A stretch of 64,000 bases of DNA. Source: Proteles cristata cristata (taxonomy: Eukaryota > Chordata > Mammalia > Carnivora > Hyaenidae). The position numbers and the translations under genes are program-made. The notes under the pieces were generated by a model. That model was not told the origin of the DNA and searched no databases. It saw only the letters and a list, made by a program, of their open reading frames with translations. Shown here piece by piece: positions 54,101 through 60,100 of the stretch; position 1 is the first letter of the stretch; the number at the start of each line of letters is the position of its first letter. Where the stretch lies: assembly GCA_017311185.1 (NCBI GenBank), contig JAESUZ010002711.1:186001-250000 (forward strand), given 5' to 3'.

Positions 54101-57100
54101 ACAGAATTAGGGATTAGAGAACAAAAAAGAAACTTGCTGTATATTTTGTCACCATTGTCACCTGCCTAATTTTTAGGCCGGGAATTATAAAAATTAAAAA
54201 TTGTTTTCTGCTTAAACATCAAAATTTTCACAAGCTTTCTTATGCTCTAGCATTAAGAAAACAAAAACAAACATTAAAAACCCAGTGTTTCTCCATTTTA
54301 ACACTACTGACATTTTGGATCAGACACTTGGACACTGGATTCATTCAGATCCAATGACTAGATTTGGGGCAGAAGTAGTTAATGGGTTTATTACTTTTTG
54401 TTATTGCAAAAAGTTGATATAATGCAGATAAAGCAGAGTATAAAATGTCGGTCCTCTAGCCACATGACACTGAGACTGGGCCTAAAGCTGTCCTTTAAAA
54501 AGACCTATTTTACTAAGGGATGTGATCTGCAATCAATGATTTTTAGTTTTTGAGGCACATTAGGTCAGTCCGTGTGATACAGGGACTACCAGGGACCTGG
54601 AGCCTCAAGGACTTTGAGGAAGTGTTTCAAAAAGCTCTCTATACAGTGGGTTTCGGAGAGGAGTCTGTGAGCAAGCTCTGGACTCACCTGGCAAAGTAGG
54701 ATACCACCACAGCCAGACGATTCACATGGTCCACGATAATACTGGCCACTAGTTTCATGGAGGGACCAAGGATGCCATCAGCCCTGGAACTAAGTGACTT
54801 TATCTAACTTATGGGTTCTGATGTCTACATCTCAGTAAATGTTAGCTCCAGGCGAAGAAGTGGGATCAAGTGTGAATACCTTATAACATCTAAAAATTAA
54901 GGTGGTCTTTAGTTGGTTTAAAAGAACTAAACTCCCCTCTCTTTCCTCAACTCATTCATTCATTTGATTTCTTACTTTGTTAGTTTCTAATAATTTGTTC
55001 ATTGTTACTTAATGAATTAAGAGGAAAGGGGCTTCTTCTATACTTCATGTCAGAATAGATAATAGAATTGTTTGTCTTCTTGACTAGAAATTGTGAGAGA
55101 GTTATGGAAACCTAGCTGAGTAATTTGTATTTAATTACCTTGAAGGATAGTTTGTAATTATGATCTGTTTCTGCCCACCCATTCTTGTAAGACATCCTTT
55201 AGTCTTTGTTTCAGGAATATCACGGTGACACTACACTGATGATAAAAGAATATGCATACATTAGTTCCTTCCCATTCTCTCTCTAGTAAGAAAAGGGCTG
55301 AGATTGAGTATGGGGCTAATCCAGAAAGGCTGCTTGATGGTAAGATTTTTATTTAAAATCCAGAGAAGTTGCAGAGTAAGTGATCTGTATGAAGTCCAGA
55401 GTCCACCAACTGCAAAGTTTAAAAACCACTATCTATGGGATGTAGAGATCACAATGCTTGGAGTCTCATTTTGATTCCCTGGTATTAGGAAAATTTGTCA
55501 ATTTGTGCTTCAGTTTCTACCTTTGTAAAATAGTGCTTTTCAGTTATTCTGTAGAGATGATACGGTATGAATTCGGGTAGGAAAAAATGGAATTTTTTTC
55601 TTTTTTACCATTGTGAATGTACCATGTATATCTACAACACTGAGTTGAGAAAATGTTTTTATAAAATAGTTTTAGAAATTAGTTGTAAAACAGTACTTGC
55701 ATATTAAATTCAGATATTTTAAAACTTACTAATCAGAGAATAAAAAAAAGTGTCATTAATGGTTTTCAGTGAATTAGTGGTATGAGGTAAATTTCAGAAA
55801 TGATGGTCCTTTGTTTCATTCTGAAAATAGTTTTCATTGTAGCAGTTTACTATAACTTTTAAAGCTTTTCTTAACCATTTCAAATGAAATACTTGTTTTA
55901 ACAGGCCCAGCATGAAATTGGTAAAATTCAGAAAAGGAGATAGTGTGGGTCTGCGGCTGGCTGGTGGAAATGATGTTGGAATATTTGTAGCTGGTGTTCT
56001 AGAAGATAGCCCTGCAGCCAAAGAAGGCTTAGAAGAGGGTGATCAAATTCTCAGGGTATGTCAGTATATCAGAAATGTGGTTTGAAAGTACTTAGATCTT
56101 TAGAGAAAGACCTCAAACACAGAAAACCTACTGTTGTATTCAGTTGTAATCTTCTGTCACAGCGTCTTGAACCAGATAACCATTTAGATGAATCTGTCAC
56201 GTCTTGGTTTTACTGGCCTCCTTCCTTCCCATTGCTGCATTTGCTCTTGTTGACTGCTATATTATGTGTTACTATATGGTGTGATGCTCTGGTTTCATTT
56301 TAATCTCTGGTGTTTATTGAACCTTCAAAAAAAAGGTCTCAGATCTCTATACTGTCCAGCAAGTAGTCATTTTAAGTTCAGCTAGACATTCAGGCTGAAA
56401 AGACTGTCATGGGCCACAGCTTGCCATCTGTTTTTCCTCTCCCTGGGATCAGTCCTTGCAGCAGCCCTCTGGGACTTTCTTTACCCTGGTGTGATGGCTT
56501 ATGTGCAGAGAGATGGGGTTTCCTTCAGGCAAATATGTAAGCTGCCCTGGCTTTGAAGCTTCATGGTCCACAAGAGACAGGACCAGTTACAGGAGTCAGA
56601 AAGTCCAGTTTAGACATGGTCTCTTCTTTTGTTTTTGTTGTTTTTCTATCTTTTCCATAAATAATGCTATTTAATCACATAGGACCGTCCGTATCTATCT
56701 CTTCTTAAAACATCCAGAACTCCTGGTAGATAAACTATGTTCTATTTTAACAAAAAGATCATATCTATTAAATGTGAGTTCTTCTTTGTTTTACTTCTGT
56801 ACCTCAGATTGTCATCACCACCCGTATTCTGGTCTCTTCCTGCATTCAGGCTGCCTTCTGGCTATGTGCTGGATTCATTCTCCTCAGAGTCTTGCTGCTT
56901 TGTTCATGTTTTTCTCTTTCCCTCTCCTCCATCTGTCCTGCACTGTCTTATTTCTCTCCTTTTGCTGTTGAACTTGCCAGTATGGTGGAATCCCTTGCTT
57001 TCTTTTCAGTCATTGCTGTCATAAAGTTTTATAGTTTGGCTTCTACCTCAATCACTGCTGAATCTGAATTTTCATAAGCCTTCATTGACCTAATAGCATT

Positions 57101-60100
57101 CTCAGCCCTCATTTTCCTTTATTTGTTAGCAGTGTTTTGACGGTCTTAAGTGCTTTCTTGAAGTGCTTTCTCCCTTGGATTCCATAACATTGCCATTCTG
57201 GTGTTCCTTTAACCTTTGAAAATTTTATTTATTTATTTTTGAGAGAGAGAGAGAGACAGAATCTGAAGTGGTCTTCAAGCTCTGAGCTGTCAGCACAGAG
57301 CCCGATGCAGGGCTCCAACTCATGGACCGTGAGATCAACACTGAGCTCAAGTCAGACGCTTAACGTACTGAGCCATCCAGTCACCCCTCCTTCAATCTTT
57401 TAAATTCTTTTCCAACCATCTTTAATGGTTTTTCTAAAACTTGGAGAATATAAGCAGCTCTATGCTTCTCTCTTGCTACTCTGCAGTCTCCATCTTGGGT
57501 TTGATGGCTCATGTCAGCAGCCCACTCTCAGAATTTTCACTTTGAGCTCTTGCCTGAGTTCTCTCACACTGGGCTAGCTGCCCGTGGCCATTTTCCTCCT
57601 TTACCTTCTGTCTTCCTTTTCCTTCAAACTTAGCATAAAAGTCAAGGTATCATCTTTGACTTCCTGGTTTCCATCTCACTGTGTACTTTGATTCTTCCTG
57701 ATATTTACATTGTGCTCAGACACATCATGGATAATAATGTTCACTGTACTAAAGAAATTAAACAGACCTATCTCTTACCCACTGCATATCCCATTTGAAA
57801 TAAGCAAGGTATACATATATCATTTTATTTTTTATTTTATTTTTAAAAAACTCTTTCTGGGGCGCCTGGGTGGCTTAGTTGGTTAAGCGTCCGACTTTCG
57901 CTTAGGTCATGATCTCGCGGTTCGTGAGTTTGAGCCCCGCGTCGGGCTCTGTGCTGACTGCCAGCTCAGAGCCTGGAGCCTATTCCAGAGTCTGCATCTC
58001 CCTCTCTCTCTGACCTTCCCCTGTTCACGCTGTCTCTCTCTCTCCGAGAAATAAATAAAAATATTAAAAAAAAAAAAAAAAACTCTTTCTTAATATTATT
58101 TTTAAAGTAAGCTCTATCCCCAACATGGGGCTTGAGCTTACTCCGCTGAGATCAGGAGTTATGTGCTCTACCAACAGAGCCAACCAGGTGCCCCTACGTA
58201 CATCATTTTAAATTTATTTCCGAAGAATGTGCTTTTGTTTTGTATCATAAAAGTAGTGCATGTTAATATTTTTTAATCTGGAAAATTTTCAAAAGGTAAA
58301 AAGAAAATCTCTCTGTAATTCTGCATATAGTCATTTAATAACATTTTAATGTTTTCTTTGGTCCTTAAGAACTTCAAGTATAAGTAAATATTGACTTGGC
58401 AAACCTTAAGCCTACATCATACAAAAACTCTTACAAAGATGCCACAATGCGTACACTTATATCTTTACCTCATTTCCTTCTGATTTCTTTTTCAGAGACT
58501 ACTAAAAAGTAGGGCTCTATTATGCATTCACAGAATTTTTAAAAGTCTTTTTTTATTGAGGTATATTGGTATATAACATTATATTTCAGGTTATATTTGC
58601 AGAATTTATAACCTATAAAAATTTAAAGCCAGAGGATTGTCTTTTTGGGTCTGAATTGTTTAGATTTTGCAGTAGATGATCTTTAATGTCAAGACGCATT
58701 GTGGCTATTCTTTAAATGAATTTACACTTTTACTCAGTTTACTTGGTTACCACTTATTTTAAATTAAAGTATGTTATTTTTTTTCAAAGGAAAATCAATT
58801 TTTCCCTCTTAAAGATGTGATATTTTCAAATTAGCTAAGGTATGAAAATACTTGCCTTCTATGTAGAGAAGTATTTTCATAATTTTAAAATATGACCAAT
58901 AGTAATGTGTGAAATATATTTTAACAGGTAAACAATGTAGATTTCACAAACATCATAAGAGAAGAAGCTGTTCTTTTCCTGCTCGACCTCCCTAAAGGAG
59001 AAGAAGTGACTATATTGGCTCAGAAGAAGAAAGATGGTGAGACTCTGTCTTAAAATGGAGAAAATCTATAGAATTTTGAGAAATTAAATAGGGTTTTTAA
59101 TTTCCATTTTTTAATAAATCACTCAAAGTTGAGTGGTAAATGAATATTTTAATCTCGGGATGTTTAAATCACTTAGGGGCACATCGTCTTACACTATGCT
59201 CATTTGAAAGTATAATAATAGGACCAGCCTTTCTGGTGTTCTGATTTAATAGAATGCTGTCCAGCCCTTCACAGGGCATAGAAAAATCCTGGTTTTTATT
59301 AGCTATCAGAGCCATACGAAAGTATATGATTAGCTTCCAAAGTTTTTACTGATGTTGTCTAAGCAATACATTTTTGTTAGCATTAATTAAAGATAATGGC
59401 TGATTGCCTTTGATTAAGCAGATACACTTTTCACATAAAACAAGATTTGTCCTTGGGGTGCCTGGGTGGCTTAGTCGGTTAAGCGTCCGACTTTCGCATA
59501 GGTCATGATCTCACGATTCGTGGGTTCGAGCCCCGCGTCGGGCTCTGTGCTGACTGCCAGCTCAGAGCCTGGAGCCTGTTTCAGTCTGTGAGTCCCTCTC
59601 TCTCTGACCCTCCCCTGCTCACGCTGTCTCTCTCTCTCTCTAGAAATAAATAAAAAAACATTAAAAAAAAAAAAAAAAGATTTGTCCACCTTAGTGCTAC
59701 TGTCGTTTTGGGCCAAATAATTCCTTTTTGTGAGAGCTGACCCATTCATTGTAAGCTGTTTAGAAATGTCCCTGGCTTCTATCCACTAGATGCCAGTAGC
59801 ACACATAATCAAAATAAAAATGTCTCCAGATACTATTAAATATCCCCTGGGGGAGCAGAATTTTCCTTATTTGAGAACCACTTATTTAGAAAGTGGGAGT
59901 ATTTGTAATATTTGCAGCAAAATTAAGTTAGATGACTTAAATAGAGAGCACGTGTGTGGTCTTGGACAAGTTGCTTAATCTTGTATTACTCAGGCAAGAG
60001 CTCAAGTTTCCGCATTACTTTTCTCATTTGTAAAATGGAGGTGCTAAGCATTCCTATTTCATGAGGTCATGGTGATACACGTGAGCTAGAATACTTAATA

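Larger units (their letters stand above)
56056..58927 (+). other. TJP1: TJP1 intron between window exons 10 and 11
   Basis: 2.9 kb, GT-AG. An L2-like fossil (about 56.95-57.75 kb) is interrupted by a SINE, and a young SINE is nested in an older one (57.81-58.21 kb). A 50-nt L1 tail-like piece lies at 58548-58600. Confidence 0.93.
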
